Origin: VRUE01 sp963770315 | Lineage (GTDB): Bacteria; Actinomycetota; Thermoleophilia; Solirubrobacterales; 70-9 | Direction: 5' to 3' | Assembly (NCBI GenBank): GCA_963770315.1 | Contig: CAVYPC010000002.1 | Span: forward strand, 682,001 to 746,000 | Length of the DNA: 64,000 bases | Part shown: piece by piece, positions 53,926-63,566 of the stretch | Layout: each line of letters opens with the position of its first letter | How positions within the stretch are numbered: the first letter of the stretch is position 1 | Notes under the pieces: model-generated | What the model saw: only the letters and a program-made list of their open reading frames with translations | Databases searched by the model: none | What the model was told of the DNA's origin: nothing | Translations under genes and position numbers: made by a program

Positions 53926-55590
53926 TCAGCGCCGCTGCAGCGCTGCGAGGAGCAGGATCGAGTTCGCGGCGTAGTCGAGTGCCGGCTCGGATGTGACGTA
54001 ATCGCGCCGGCGGTCCTCGTAGACGATCCGGCTGTTGAAGCGCCGCAGCGGGCCGCCGGGACGGAAGCCCTGTTCGCGCAGTTCCCACCATGGCGCCGGT
54101 CCCCCGACCACGGCACCGACCGGTTGGCCTGGCCCAAAGATCGAGGCCCAGCTGGCTATCGCGCGCGGGCTGCGGGGCCCGAACCCGGCGACAAAACTTG
54201 CTCCCCACGGATTGCGGCCGAGCAGATAGTCGCGTGCTCCCGCGGCGATCGAGCGGTGTCCGGAGATCGCCGCGATCGCCCCACCGGCGCCGTTTGAGGA
54301 CGTGGTGCCCCAGGTTGCGGGGCCGGCAAGGCCGAAGGCGCCGCGGTGCGCGACGTGTGAGACCCAGCGCCCGTTTCGTCGCAGGAAGCGACAGGCCTGG
54401 CGCCGCGCGGGGCGCGATCCCAGCGCCGGCGCTCCGAGACGGCCGCACATGTCGGCGGCGGCCAGGGGGGCTGCGTTGAAGTACCCGAGGACGGTTCGGG
54501 GGTCCGACCGGGCCAGGTAGGTCCTGGCCTCCGCCAGGTAGCGCCCGTCGCCGGTGGCGCGGAAGAGCGCAGCGGCACCCGCAGCCAGCGAGTCGCGCCA
54601 GCCGGGGACGACGTAGAAGCCCCCGGCGCCAGGCAGCGCGGGGGTGCTCCGTCCAGACGCCCGCCCGGCCTCATACCACTGGCCGGCCTTTTCGACCAGC
54701 TCGCTTCGAGCGGGCTCGGGACTGCGCGCAGCGGCCATCGCCAGCGCCGCGGCGACCTTGCCGCCGATGTCGCCCCCGACCCTGGGCCCCCAGTGATAGG
54801 CGAGTCGGTTCGCGATGCCGGGCAGGCCGGAGGAATCGTCGCCGGCGGGGTTGCTGTAACCCCGCTGATGATCGCGGTTGTCGCCCACTTGGGTGATGAA
54901 AGGGCCATTCGTGAGGTGGGCCGCGAGCAGCCAGGCGATCCCGACTTCCGCCTCGTCTTCGAGCTGAGCCCGGTAGGCCGGGTCGAGGCGCGCAGCTGCC
55001 TCCAGAACCATCGTCGCGTAGGCGGTTGTCTGGGTGAAGTGGAGCATGTCGCCGGCGTCCATCCAGCCCCCGGTCAGGTCTATGTGCCGTCCGGAGCCGG
55101 CGACGGTCGCGTCGTGGAGGTGAGCGGGGCGGTGCAGCAGCGCCGGCAGGGAGCCGTCGCGATTTGCCTCGAAGAAACGCAGGATCAAAGGGACCAGCCG
55201 TTCCGAGCCTCGCTGGGAAACCAGCCATGGGCGAGACACATGCCCTGCCGCGTGGACCCGGTAGGCCCCAGGTCTGCGCAGCGCGCTGAGGTTGGCCTGA
55301 AAGGCGTTTGGCCAGGGTGCGGACTGACCGGGAGCCGGGCGTAGGCGGTCTCGCAGGACGGTCTTCCCACCGCGGGTCACGGCGAAGCGAGAGCCCTTCA
55401 GCGATGCGCTTCCGGCGACGATCGCGACCTTCGGGTCCTGTGGGGCGCTTGGTCCGCCGACGCGGACGACGCTCGCCGGAGCAGCGATGCTCAGGGCGGG
55501 GGCAAGCAGCAGGGCACCGATCACGAGAGTCGAAATGCCAAGGGGGATGCGCCCTTCGCGAGCCGGCCTCCGGATATCTCTACCTGTCAT
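53926..55590 (-). CDS. Secreted glycoside hydrolase family 9 (endoglucanase-like)
   Basis: 554 residues. Signal segment (LVIGALLLAPALSIAAPAS), N-terminal Ig-like CelD_N-type domain (about 40-125), then the (alpha/alpha)6 barrel: DLTGGWMDAGD with Asp178 and Asp181, RDYLLGRNPWGASFV, and Glu535 in YVTSEPALDYAAN as catalytic acid. It cleaves beta-1,4-glucans or similar polymers outside the cell. Adjacent to the GH26 gene on the other strand. Convergent with clpS at 21 bp. Confidence 0.86.
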   Translation of the reverse strand: MTGRDIRRPAREGRIPLGISTLVIGALLLAPALSIAAPASVVRVGGPSAPQDPKVAIVAGSASLKGSRFAVTRGGKTVLRDRLRPAPGQSAPWPNAFQANLSALRRPGAYRVHAAGHVSRPWLVSQRGSERLVPLILRFFEANRDGSLPALLHRPAHLHDATVAGSGRHIDLTGGWMDAGDMLHFTQTTAYATMVLEAAARLDPAYRAQLEDEAEVGIAWLLAAHLTNGPFITQVGDNRDHQRGYSNPAGDDSSGLPGIANRLAYHWGPRVGGDIGGKVAAALAMAAARSPEPARSELVEKAGQWYEAGRASGRSTPALPGAGGFYVVPGWRDSLAAGAAALFRATGDGRYLAEARTYLARSDPRTVLGYFNAAPLAAADMCGRLGAPALGSRPARRQACRFLRRNGRWVSHVAHRGAFGLAGPATWGTTSSNGAGGAIAAISGHRSIAAGARDYLLGRNPWGASFVAGFGPRSPRAIASWASIFGPGQPVGAVVGGPAPWWELREQGFRPGGPLRRFNSRIVYEDRRRDYVTSEPALDYAANSILLLAALQRR

Positions 55591-55723
55591 CCCTGTCTGG
55601 CCCGTCCGAGGCCGCTCAATTTATCGCGCTTCGAGCGCTCCCGGGCGGGGGGCGCTCGAGGGCGAATCTCGCATCTTGTCCACGCGCGCTCAGGCTGCGG
55701 CGTCGATCTGTCGAAACAGCCAT

Positions 55724-56773
55724 GTGCGTCGGACTGCGCTCGCATTTGTATCCATGCTTGCCCTGGCTTTGCTGCCCGGCGCATCGGCGGGTGCCGTTGC
55801 GCCTCAGCAGGTCGTTTTCGGGACGAACACGACCGGGATGGCCGAGAACACCGGTCATGCGCTCGATCGGGTTGCCGCCGAGATAGGGCGGATGCCCCGT
55901 ATCGCTATGTCCTATCGGGACTGGAACGAAGGTTGGAGCACTGCCTTGATCGAGCCTCGTTTCATCGATCCCATCGTGGCGCGCGGCGCGGTCCCAATGA
56001 TCACCTGGCTGCCGCGTCTCGACAGCGGAGACCCGGTTCAACAGCCTGCCTATTCCCTTGCCACGATCGCTGCCGGCGCCTACGATCCCCATATAAGGCG
56101 GGCCGCCCGGGAGGCGGCTGCTTTCGGCGGTCCCCTGCTCTTGCGTCTCGCCCATGAGATGAACGGCTCATGGGCGTCTTGGGGGGCTGGGGTGAACGGG
56201 AACACGCCATCTGACTACATCGCGATGTGGCGGCACGTCGTCTCGATCTTTCGCGCTGAAGGGGCCACGAACGTCCGCTGGGTTTGGTCACCGAACGTCT
56301 ATGGCGGGGGCTCGTCTCCGACCAGGGCCTCGGCGAGCCCTTTCCAGCCTTTCTATCCCGGCGATTCCTGGGTCGATTTCGTCGGCTTGGACGGCTACAA
56401 CTGGGGCACTCTTCACCCCGCGGGCTGGTGCAGCTTCGCCAACGTGTTCGGTCCCAGCTACGACGCCCTCACCAAGCTCACCGACAAGCCGGTGATGATC
56501 GCCGAGACGGCGTCGGCCGAAGCGGGTGGCAGCAAGGCGGCGTGGATCCGAGCCATTCCGGGTGTCCTGCAGTCACGGATGCCGCGAGTGCGGGCCTTGA
56601 TCTGGTTCGACCGCGACAAGGAGACCGACTGGCAGATCGCTTCTTCTCCGGCCTCCGAGGCGGCATTTCGCGCGGTTGCAAGCTCGTCCCTCCTCTCCGG
56701 GGGAGTCAGGGACCTGCTCTTGCCCTCCAGCCGGCTGGCTCGGTTGGGAGCGCTCGGCTCCAAGCTTCGATAG
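55724..56773 (+). CDS. Secreted glycoside hydrolase family 26 (mannanase-like)
   Basis: About 349 residues from GTG 55724, which sits directly before a signal peptide (RRTALAFVSMLALALLPGASA). TIM-barrel GH26 features: LRLAHEMNGSWASWG with acid/base Glu145, WVWSPNVYG, WVDFVGLDGYNWG, and nucleophile Glu261 in VMIAETAS. Likely hydrolyses beta-mannan or mixed glucans; in polymer loci GH26 proteins can trim the product. The longer frame from 55487 is antisense to the GH9 gene. Confidence 0.85.
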   Translation: MRRTALAFVSMLALALLPGASAGAVAPQQVVFGTNTTGMAENTGHALDRVAAEIGRMPRIAMSYRDWNEGWSTALIEPRFIDPIVARGAVPMITWLPRLDSGDPVQQPAYSLATIAAGAYDPHIRRAAREAAAFGGPLLLRLAHEMNGSWASWGAGVNGNTPSDYIAMWRHVVSIFRAEGATNVRWVWSPNVYGGGSSPTRASASPFQPFYPGDSWVDFVGLDGYNWGTLHPAGWCSFANVFGPSYDALTKLTDKPVMIAETASAEAGGSKAAWIRAIPGVLQSRMPRVRALIWFDRDKETDWQIASSPASEAAFRAVASSSLLSGGVRDLLLPSSRLARLGALGSKLR

Positions 56774-56839
56774 GGCGACGTCGAAGCGCTGCGCGCCGAG
56801 CTTAGGCTTGGCTTGACAACCGCTAGACTGGCGCGCTCG

Positions 56840-57823
56840 ATGGCTGCTGCGGAGTTTGGCGGGGAAGAGCTTCGGGGGTCAGCCTCGCCTGCGGCCGAGC
56901 CGCAGGCGAGGCTGCTTCCAACCTTCCTGATCCTCGGTGCGCAGAAGGCCGGAACCACCGCGCTTTTCTACGCACTCTCGAAGCACCCGGAAGTCTTCGC
57001 CAGCAAGCTCAAGGAGCCGAGTTTCTTCACCGATGCCGCGGAGGCGCTTGCGGATGCTGCGGGACCGGGGGATGAGGTCACCAGGATGATGGACTCACAG
57101 CCCGACTACGAAGCGTTGTTCGCTGAGGCGGGCGATGCGGTTGCGCTTGGAGAGGCGTCGACCAGCTACCTCTACGACACCGGCGCGCCGGAGAGGATCA
57201 AGCGATTGGTCCCGGATGTGAAGCTGATTGCGATCCTTCGCAATCCCGTGGATCGGGCCTATTCGAACTTCCTCTACCTGATTCGCGAGGGCCGCGAGCC
57301 GCTGCACGATTTTCGGGCGGCCCTCGCCGAGGAAGGCAAGCGGCGCTCCAAGGGCTGGTCGACGACGTGGCGGTACCTGGACAAGGGTCTTTATGCCGAT
57401 CAGGTCGAGCGGTACCTGGCCCAATTCGATCGCGATCGGCTTCGTTTCTATCTCTACGAGGACTACAACGACAGCCCTCAGGCGACTGTCACGGACGTCT
57501 ACCGATTCCTCGGGGTCGATGACGAATTCTCCCAGGATCTCTCTATCCGGCTCAATGTGAGCGGGCTGCCGAAGAGCAAACGTTTGCAGGCAGTCTCACG
57601 TCGCTCCACGCGGCTGAAGTGGATGATCGACCCACTTGTCCCCGACCGGCTCCGGAAGAGCTTGCTGGAGGCCCAGAACACCAACCTCTCGCGCCCGCCG
57701 CTCCCATCCGATCTACGGGCGGAGTTGATCGAGTCCTGCCGGGGCGACATCGAGCGGGTTGGCGAGCTGACCGGCCTCGATATCTCCCGTTGGCTCGAGG
57801 TCGAGCCAGAGGACCCACGGTAG
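56840..57823 (+). CDS. Sulfotransferase (PAPS-dependent)
   Basis: About 327 residues. PAPS 5'-phosphosulfate loop LILGAQKAGTTAL and 3'-phosphate site AILRNPVDRAYSNF, plus WRYLDKGLYADQVERYL, are typical of Sulfotransfer_1/heparan N-deacetylase-sulfotransferase-like enzymes. It moves sulfate from PAPS to a sugar hydroxyl or amine. ATG 56840; a TTG at 56813 is possible. It starts a GT2-flippase cluster, so sulfation of a polysaccharide or glycolipid is the natural reading. Confidence 0.83.
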   Translation: MAAAEFGGEELRGSASPAAEPQARLLPTFLILGAQKAGTTALFYALSKHPEVFASKLKEPSFFTDAAEALADAAGPGDEVTRMMDSQPDYEALFAEAGDAVALGEASTSYLYDTGAPERIKRLVPDVKLIAILRNPVDRAYSNFLYLIREGREPLHDFRAALAEEGKRRSKGWSTTWRYLDKGLYADQVERYLAQFDRDRLRFYLYEDYNDSPQATVTDVYRFLGVDDEFSQDLSIRLNVSGLPKSKRLQAVSRRSTRLKWMIDPLVPDRLRKSLLEAQNTNLSRPPLPSDLRAELIESCRGDIERVGELTGLDISRWLEVEPEDPR

Positions 57824-57852
57824 ACCGGACGGCCTCGGGTGCAGGCGGACTT

Positions 57853-59217
57853 GTGACCTCCGAGGACGCGACACAGGGAAAGCCGACGGCAGGATTCGAG
57901 CCGGTTGCACTCGCCGAGGTTGAGATCAGCGAGTCGCTGCCTCGCCTGGAGGCTGGGCGGGCTCCGGACGGGGGGACCTACCGCCGTGGACTGGTCTTCG
58001 TACGGCTGCACGCCGAACCCCTTGCGCTTGTCGAGGTCTCCTTCGAGGAGGATGGGTCCCTGACCCCAGATCAACTGGCGAGGGCGATCTGGCCGGAGGT
58101 CGCCGACAGGGTGCGATCCCATCTCGCGGATGACGGAGTCGATGCGCCGGAGGTGCTTGATGCGGGGGGAATCGCAATACCCGGCGGTGGAGAGCCTCCT
58201 TGTGTATCGGAGCGCGTCGAGTTCTTGCGCAATGCCCCCGACCTGACCGTCCTGATCCCCTCGCGCGATCGACCGGAGCGCCTGCAGCGGTGCCTGGACT
58301 CGATCCTCGCCTCCGAGTACCCGGCAGAGCGGGTTGCGCTGATCGTCGTCGACAATGCACCGCAGACCGACGCAACGCGCCTCCTCGTCGAGTCCTACGC
58401 AGACCGGTCCGACATCCGCTATCTGCGAGAGGACGCGACCGGCAGCGCCAGTGCTCGCAACCGCGGCCTGCGAGAGGTGGGAACCGAGATCGTCGCGATG
58501 ACCGACGACGACACCCTGGTCGACCGGCACTGGTTGACCGAGGTGGCCAGGTCCTTCGAACGGTTTCCGCGGGCCGCGACGGTGTCGGGGCTGCTGTTGC
58601 CGGCGGAGCTGGACACACCGCCGCAGATGTGGTTCGAGCAGTACGGCGGCTTCAGCCGTGGATTCGATCGGCGCCTCTTCGACCTCGGAGAGAACCAGCC
58701 GGGGGACGAGCCCCTCTTCCCCTGGACGACCGGGCTCTTCGGCACCGGCAACAACTTCGCCTTCCGCACGGCGGCGATTCGCGAAATCGGCGGCTTCGAT
58801 GCGGCGCTGGGCAACGGCACACCTGCGCTGGGTGGGGTCGACAGCGAGATCCTGCTGCGAACGATCCTCCGTGGCCACACCATCGTCTATGAGCCCCATG
58901 CTGTTGTCCATCACGCGCATCGTCCCGACTACGCGGCCTTGCGTCGCCAGATCCATGCATACGGGGCGGGGATGGTCGCCTGTCACCTGAAGACGTTGCT
59001 GGCGAATCCGAGCCTGACCCTGTCCTTCGCAGGCAAGCTGCCCACTGGCCTGCGATTTGTCCTCGGCTCGGGCTCCTCCAAGAACGCCAACAAGCACACC
59101 GACTACCCGCGGGAGCTGACCTGGCTGGAGCTGCGCGGGATGCTCTACGGGCCAGTCGGCTATGCGCGGAGCCGTCGTAAGTACGGCCCTCACGCCGTGC
59201 CTTCTCCGGGCGGATAA
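57853..59217 (+). CDS. Glycosyltransferase family 2 with N-terminal extension
   Basis: About 454 residues from GTG 57853. The first 130 residues form a separate small domain (GLVFVRLHAEPLALVEVSF, LARAIWPEVADRV) seen before some actinobacterial GT2s; its role is unknown. GT-A core: LTVLIPSRDRPERL, VVDNAPQTDAT, SASARNRG and MTDDDTLV (D-D-D). Followed by W-T-TGLFGTGNNFAF and a histidine-rich VVHHAHRPDY. It overlaps the flippase gene by one base (TAATG). Confidence 0.82.
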   Translation: MTSEDATQGKPTAGFEPVALAEVEISESLPRLEAGRAPDGGTYRRGLVFVRLHAEPLALVEVSFEEDGSLTPDQLARAIWPEVADRVRSHLADDGVDAPEVLDAGGIAIPGGGEPPCVSERVEFLRNAPDLTVLIPSRDRPERLQRCLDSILASEYPAERVALIVVDNAPQTDATRLLVESYADRSDIRYLREDATGSASARNRGLREVGTEIVAMTDDDTLVDRHWLTEVARSFERFPRAATVSGLLLPAELDTPPQMWFEQYGGFSRGFDRRLFDLGENQPGDEPLFPWTTGLFGTGNNFAFRTAAIREIGGFDAALGNGTPALGGVDSEILLRTILRGHTIVYEPHAVVHHAHRPDYAALRRQIHAYGAGMVACHLKTLLANPSLTLSFAGKLPTGLRFVLGSGSSKNANKHTDYPRELTWLELRGMLYGPVGYARSRRKYGPHAVPSPGG

Positions 59218-60725
59218 TGGCCACATCTCCCGAGTTGGGTCCCGAGGTCGACGGACCGGTCGCACAGGGACCCGGCACCCGGGGGGGCGTGTCGCGTGCG
59301 GCCCTGCGCGGCGCCGCTTGGATGGGTTTCGCGACCTGGGTCAACCAAGCTGTCGCGCTTACGGCATTCATCGTCCTCGGTCGCCTGCTCTCGCCGGACG
59401 ACTTCGGGCTGGTGGCGGCCGCGAGTGTGGTTTTGTGGCTTCTCCGGGTGCTCGTCGACCAGGGTTTCGGCCAGGTCCTCGTCCAGAGAGCCGACCTCAC
59501 CGCCACCCACGTCGACACGGCGTTCTGGACCGCGCTCGGCACCGGCGTCGTCATCGCCTCGCTCACCGTCGTCACGGCTCCGCTCGTTGCCGACCTTTAC
59601 TCATTGCCGAAGCTGACCGGCGTCCTGCAGGCGCTGAGCATCGTGTTCGTGTTCGTGGCGTTCGATTCCACCCAGAGCGCCCTGCTGGCCCGTGAGATGA
59701 AATTTCGCGTCCAGGCCGTGAGACGTCTAGGCGCAAGCCTGGCGAGTGGCGCCATCGCCATCGCCCTCGCACTCCAGGGCGCCGGTGTCTGGGCGCTGGT
59801 GGCTCAGACGCTCGTGTATGAGGGGTTGCTGGTCGTCCTGCTCTGGTCCCTGGTGTCGTGGCGGCCGCGATGGCGCTTCTCGCGGGTGGAGTTCAAGGAA
59901 CTGTTCGGATTCGGCATGCGTATGACCCTTATCCGGATCCTCACCAATGTCGGGGCATACAGCGACAACCTGCTGATCGGAGTCGTGGTGGGCGCGGTTG
60001 CGCTCGGCTACTACGTAGTCGGCTTTCGCGTGGTGGTGGTCATCAACACGTTGATAGCCCTCGCCCTCACTCAGGTGGTGCTGAGCGCCTTCTCTCGTCT
60101 TCAGCACGACCTCGATGCTCTGAATGGCGCTCTGTATCGCTCAACCAGGCTGGCCGCCGGGATCAGCCTTCCGATCTATGCCGGCCTGGCCCTTGTCGCC
60201 CATCCGCTGACCGTGTTCATCTTCGGCGAGAAGTGGGCGCCGAGCGCGCCGGTGATGCAGGCCTTGACGATCGCAGGGTTCGTTCAGTGCCAGCTCATCT
60301 TCACGACTCAGTATGCGATTGCGCTGGGGCGCGTAGGCAACGAGCTGAGGTGGACGGCCGGTCTGATCGGTGCCGAGCTGATCGCATTTGCCGTCGCGGT
60401 CCAGTTCGGAATCGTCGAGGTGGCGTTGTCGCTGGGGGTCGTGCTGCTCATCGCCTGGCCGATCAGGCTGGGGCGCTTGCGGGCGTGGGGCGGAGTTCGC
60501 CTCCGGTCCTACTTCCGGTCCTTTCCAAGCCTGGTGGCAGCAACCCTGACGATGTCGGCGGCGGTACTTGGCGCCAGGGCGGCCTTGGGAAACACCGGTG
60601 AATCGACTGCCCTCCTGATCGAGGTCGCTGTGGGCGCTGTCGTCTACCCGCTGGCTCTGGCGATATTCGCCCGCGGCGAGTTGAACGACATGCGCGCCTG
60701 GGTTGCTCAACTGCGCCAATCTTGA
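59217..60725 (+). CDS. Polysaccharide flippase, MOP superfamily (copy 3)
   Basis: 502 residues, about 14 helices. ALRGAAWMGFATWVNQAVAL, GRLLSPDDFGLVAAASVV, VDQGFGQVLVQR and FIFGEKWAPSAPVMQ are the classical Wzx/WzxC-like signatures. Closest in form to copy 1 at 8680. Transports lipid-linked glycans. Last gene of the sulfotransferase-GT2-flippase operon, 12 bp from the end of a convergent membrane protein gene. Confidence 0.86.
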   Translation: MATSPELGPEVDGPVAQGPGTRGGVSRAALRGAAWMGFATWVNQAVALTAFIVLGRLLSPDDFGLVAAASVVLWLLRVLVDQGFGQVLVQRADLTATHVDTAFWTALGTGVVIASLTVVTAPLVADLYSLPKLTGVLQALSIVFVFVAFDSTQSALLAREMKFRVQAVRRLGASLASGAIAIALALQGAGVWALVAQTLVYEGLLVVLLWSLVSWRPRWRFSRVEFKELFGFGMRMTLIRILTNVGAYSDNLLIGVVVGAVALGYYVVGFRVVVVINTLIALALTQVVLSAFSRLQHDLDALNGALYRSTRLAAGISLPIYAGLALVAHPLTVFIFGEKWAPSAPVMQALTIAGFVQCQLIFTTQYAIALGRVGNELRWTAGLIGAELIAFAVAVQFGIVEVALSLGVVLLIAWPIRLGRLRAWGGVRLRSYFRSFPSLVAATLTMSAAVLGARAALGNTGESTALLIEVAVGAVVYPLALAIFARGELNDMRAWVAQLRQS

Positions 60726-60737
60726 GCGGGCTGGGCG

Positions 60738-61514
60738 TCAAGGAGCGAACGTGGACAGCTTCAGCGGTGGTCCCTTGGCCCTTCCGTCAACCCTGATGCT
60801 GATCCGGATGTTCATGGGCTGGCTTCTCTCGGGCGTCAAGCGCTGGATTGGACGCAGAGGAGGGGGCTTGCGGACGAACCCACGGACGATCCGCGATCCG
60901 TGGGGTGGGACATCGACCGCAATCGCCGAGGCAGAGCTCAGGCGCAGGTCCCGAACCGTGAACCGCGCCGCTCGGTTGGTCGAGTTTCGCAGCCCTATGC
61001 TCAGCCGCTTGCCGTCTCCGATGAAAAAGGCGGCGTAGGACGTTTCCTGGCGAGCCTGCGTCAGGGCCCGGTCGCGGGCGAGGGTGAAGGCGAAGGCGGA
61101 GATCGCCACAGCGAGGAGGGTCAAGATCAGTCCCAGCGGTGAGCGGATCCAGTGAGTCGAGGGCCGTGATGGCCGCTCGCCGGGGGCCCCGAGCACGGCG
61201 AGACCCACGGTGATGATCAACGCCCCTGCGACGAGGCGGTTTGTGGTGATGCCGACGGTGGCGGTGGAGAGCAGCAGGCCGAGCAGGATCAGGCTGGCGA
61301 AGGCGAGGGCCCCAGAAGTGGAAAGGCGGCTTCCCATGTCCCCGCGTCGAATCGGGGCAAGCCGACTCGCCGCGATCCAGGGGAGCGCGAGCAGCAGCGC
61401 TATGCCCCCGGCTATCCGTAGAGGCGTGCCGGCGGCGAGGGTCTCGATGCCGACCGCCGCGCACACGGCGAGAAGGATCAGCAGCGCTGTCTCCTGGATC
61501 CGCCGACGGCTCAT
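60738..61514 (-). CDS. Four-helix membrane protein with C-terminal exported domain (DUF1616-like)
   Basis: 258 residues. Four hydrophobic helices (about 8-25, 33-50, 68-88, 90-108) plus a fifth near 128-146, then an extracytoplasmic beta-rich tail with SYAAFFIGDGKRLSIGLRN and FTVRDLRL, recalling DUF1616-type tails. Unknown function. ATGA overlap with the GT-C-like gene upstream means they are made together, so it may be a partner subunit. Confidence 0.6.
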   Translation of the reverse strand: MSRRRIQETALLILLAVCAAVGIETLAAGTPLRIAGGIALLLALPWIAASRLAPIRRGDMGSRLSTSGALAFASLILLGLLLSTATVGITTNRLVAGALIITVGLAVLGAPGERPSRPSTHWIRSPLGLILTLLAVAISAFAFTLARDRALTQARQETSYAAFFIGDGKRLSIGLRNSTNRAARFTVRDLRLSSASAIAVDVPPHGSRIVRGFVRKPPPLRPIQRLTPERSQPMNIRISIRVDGRAKGPPLKLSTFAP

Positions 61515-63562
61515 CGGCGGGTCAGCTCTCGAACGTCATAGACCTGCACCGAGCCGTTGTCGTAGATCAGATTGATACCCCGTATGTGCCCGAACTTGGT
61601 CAACTTCGATAGCGGGATCGGCTCGAGGTACGGTTTGGCGTAGAGCTCGCTGCTGGAGAAGTACCAGCCACGTACCGGGATCGAGTTCGAGAGGCGTTTG
61701 TCGACCAGGAGATAGTCGACCCCCTTCCCTCGGAGCACGCGGATCTCCTTAGGCGATAGATGCGAGGTGGTGAACGGGAGGGCGATCGAGAGCCCGTTCA
61801 CCTCCCCGTCTACCGGATCCTGCTCTCCATAAGCACCAGCCAGCTGACCATTGGTCCTGTCGGTGAGGATGTGGTTCTCGACTCCTAAGTACCTGCGCAT
61901 CCACCGTGCCGAGGAGATGCCCTGCTGACTGACGGCGCGCAGGTCAGTGCCGGCGAGATAGGGGCCCGGCAGGCGCGCGTAGGGGGGCCAGAAAATCGTT
62001 ACCCCCCCGACGAAGATGATGGTCATCACAGCCGTTACGCCGATGCCCAGTAGTGCCCGCTCCCTCGCGCTGTCGCGGTGCAGCTGGAGCGAAAGCCGCA
62101 TTCGTCTCCACCCAATAGCCGGCAGCGAGCGATTTTCCAGCACGTGCACGACGAGCAGGGCGACGACGAAGCCAATTCCGAGAAAGACGAATCCGGAGGA
62201 GCGGTTCGCTGACTCGACTCCGGCACCCGCCACCCTCAGCACCAGGGCGGGCACGTATACCAGCGCCGCGCCTCCGAGGAGGAGGGCGGCGGGGTTGGAT
62301 CGCCTCTGCCAGACCAGCTTCAGGCCGAACGGGAGGGAGGCGAGGATGAGAGCGATTGAGGTGAAAGCAGTGATTTTCAGCCAGAGCGGCGCGACGGACT
62401 CGGGGGTTGGGGCCGCCGAGAACGCCCGGTAGGCGCCTTCTCGACCCGTGGCGACCTTGACCACTCCTTCGACGGCGGGCGTGAGGATCGGCTTCAGGTA
62501 TTCGATGGTCGGCGTCGCGACGGCCGTGGCCCAGAGAACAACGGCAGCCAGGGCGAAAAAGGCGATCGGCCATGGCGCTCGGCTCCTGACGTCCCACCGT
62601 CTCAGGATCAGCGCAAATGCGCAGAGGGCGAACACCATCGCCGTGAATAGGTAGCTGGTCAGGTGATGCGTAGCGGCGAGTCCCATCACTATCAGGCCCA
62701 GGCATGCCGCGAGCGACCAGGATTGGCGCCCAGTTGGCGTTTGCATCCATCGCAGGGTCAGGACCAGTGCCGCGATTGCAAGCGGGAGGGCGAAGCTCTC
62801 ATAGGAAAAGCCGGCGTCGAAGTAGAGGAAGCTCGGATTCGCCATGTACACGACCGTGGCGATGCCGGCGATGCGAGGGGAGTCCGACGCCATCTGGAAC
62901 AGCGCGTAGAGCCCGGCGACCAGCACCACTCGGCTGAGGCCGATCGCCAGTAATCCACTTGCGAACAGCGATGCACCCGTCAGGCGCGAGGTCGCGTCGG
63001 CGAGGATCTCCATTCCGGGGAAATAGGGGCTGATCGGGAGCAGTGGGTTCTGATGGAGGAGATGCCCCGACTGGATGATGTCGGCTGCGGTGCGAGCGTG
63101 CGAGAGCTCGTCGTAGTAGGTGAACCCGGTTGGATTGGCCAGCAGCTTGACGCCGTAGAGGGCGAGGGATAGCGCCACGACGAGGCCCAGTCGCTGTGCG
63201 GGCGTGGGCTTGGCGAAGACCTGGATGATGGCGACGACGAGCACCATGCCGATCAGGCTCGGCCAGTAAGCCATGTCGGCCCAGCTGTGACCGTCTCGAC
63301 TGGCGATGGTCGCGGCGGCCTGTGCCAGCAGCATCAGCGAGAGGAAGACCGCTACCGCGGGGACGAGCGGGATGCGGCTGAGGCCCCCGTGGTCAGTCTC
63401 GGGTGTGGGAGTCTCGGGATTCGGTGGAAGGGCGATCGGCTCGGGAGGCGGGCCGATCGTCGCCGGCGCGCCGCTCCGACCCGCAGCGGTGGCTGCGCTC
63501 CTATGCGGCCAGAGCGCCAGGGCGAACCCTCCCAGCAGCGCGAGGACGCGAAGCAGTCGCAT
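61511..63562 (-). CDS. Large polytopic membrane protein, GT-C-like glycosyltransferase
   Basis: About 683 residues from ATG 63562. Twelve or more helices; the first exported loop after the third to fourth helix has TGFTYYDELSHARTAADII, an acidic pair where GT-C enzymes place the catalytic Asp/Glu; later ATHHLTSYLF and a soluble C-terminal domain (LSPKEIRVLRGKGVDYLLVD). GT-C enzymes use polyprenyl-phosphate sugars outside the membrane. Not a recognised named family. Starts four bases after the GT4 stop. Confidence 0.65.
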   Translation of the reverse strand: MRLLRVLALLGGFALALWPHRSAATAAGRSGAPATIGPPPEPIALPPNPETPTPETDHGGLSRIPLVPAVAVFLSLMLLAQAAATIASRDGHSWADMAYWPSLIGMVLVVAIIQVFAKPTPAQRLGLVVALSLALYGVKLLANPTGFTYYDELSHARTAADIIQSGHLLHQNPLLPISPYFPGMEILADATSRLTGASLFASGLLAIGLSRVVLVAGLYALFQMASDSPRIAGIATVVYMANPSFLYFDAGFSYESFALPLAIAALVLTLRWMQTPTGRQSWSLAACLGLIVMGLAATHHLTSYLFTAMVFALCAFALILRRWDVRSRAPWPIAFFALAAVVLWATAVATPTIEYLKPILTPAVEGVVKVATGREGAYRAFSAAPTPESVAPLWLKITAFTSIALILASLPFGLKLVWQRRSNPAALLLGGAALVYVPALVLRVAGAGVESANRSSGFVFLGIGFVVALLVVHVLENRSLPAIGWRRMRLSLQLHRDSARERALLGIGVTAVMTIIFVGGVTIFWPPYARLPGPYLAGTDLRAVSQQGISSARWMRRYLGVENHILTDRTNGQLAGAYGEQDPVDGEVNGLSIALPFTTSHLSPKEIRVLRGKGVDYLLVDKRLSNSIPVRGWYFSSSELYAKPYLEPIPLSKLTKFGHIRGINLIYDNGSVQVYDVRELTRR

Positions 63563-63566
63563 CGCG

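Noticed and set aside
56813..56829. TTGACA followed closely by TAGACT before the sulfotransferase
   Set aside because: Only five bases separate them, so they cannot act as one -35/-10 pair; either may be chance.
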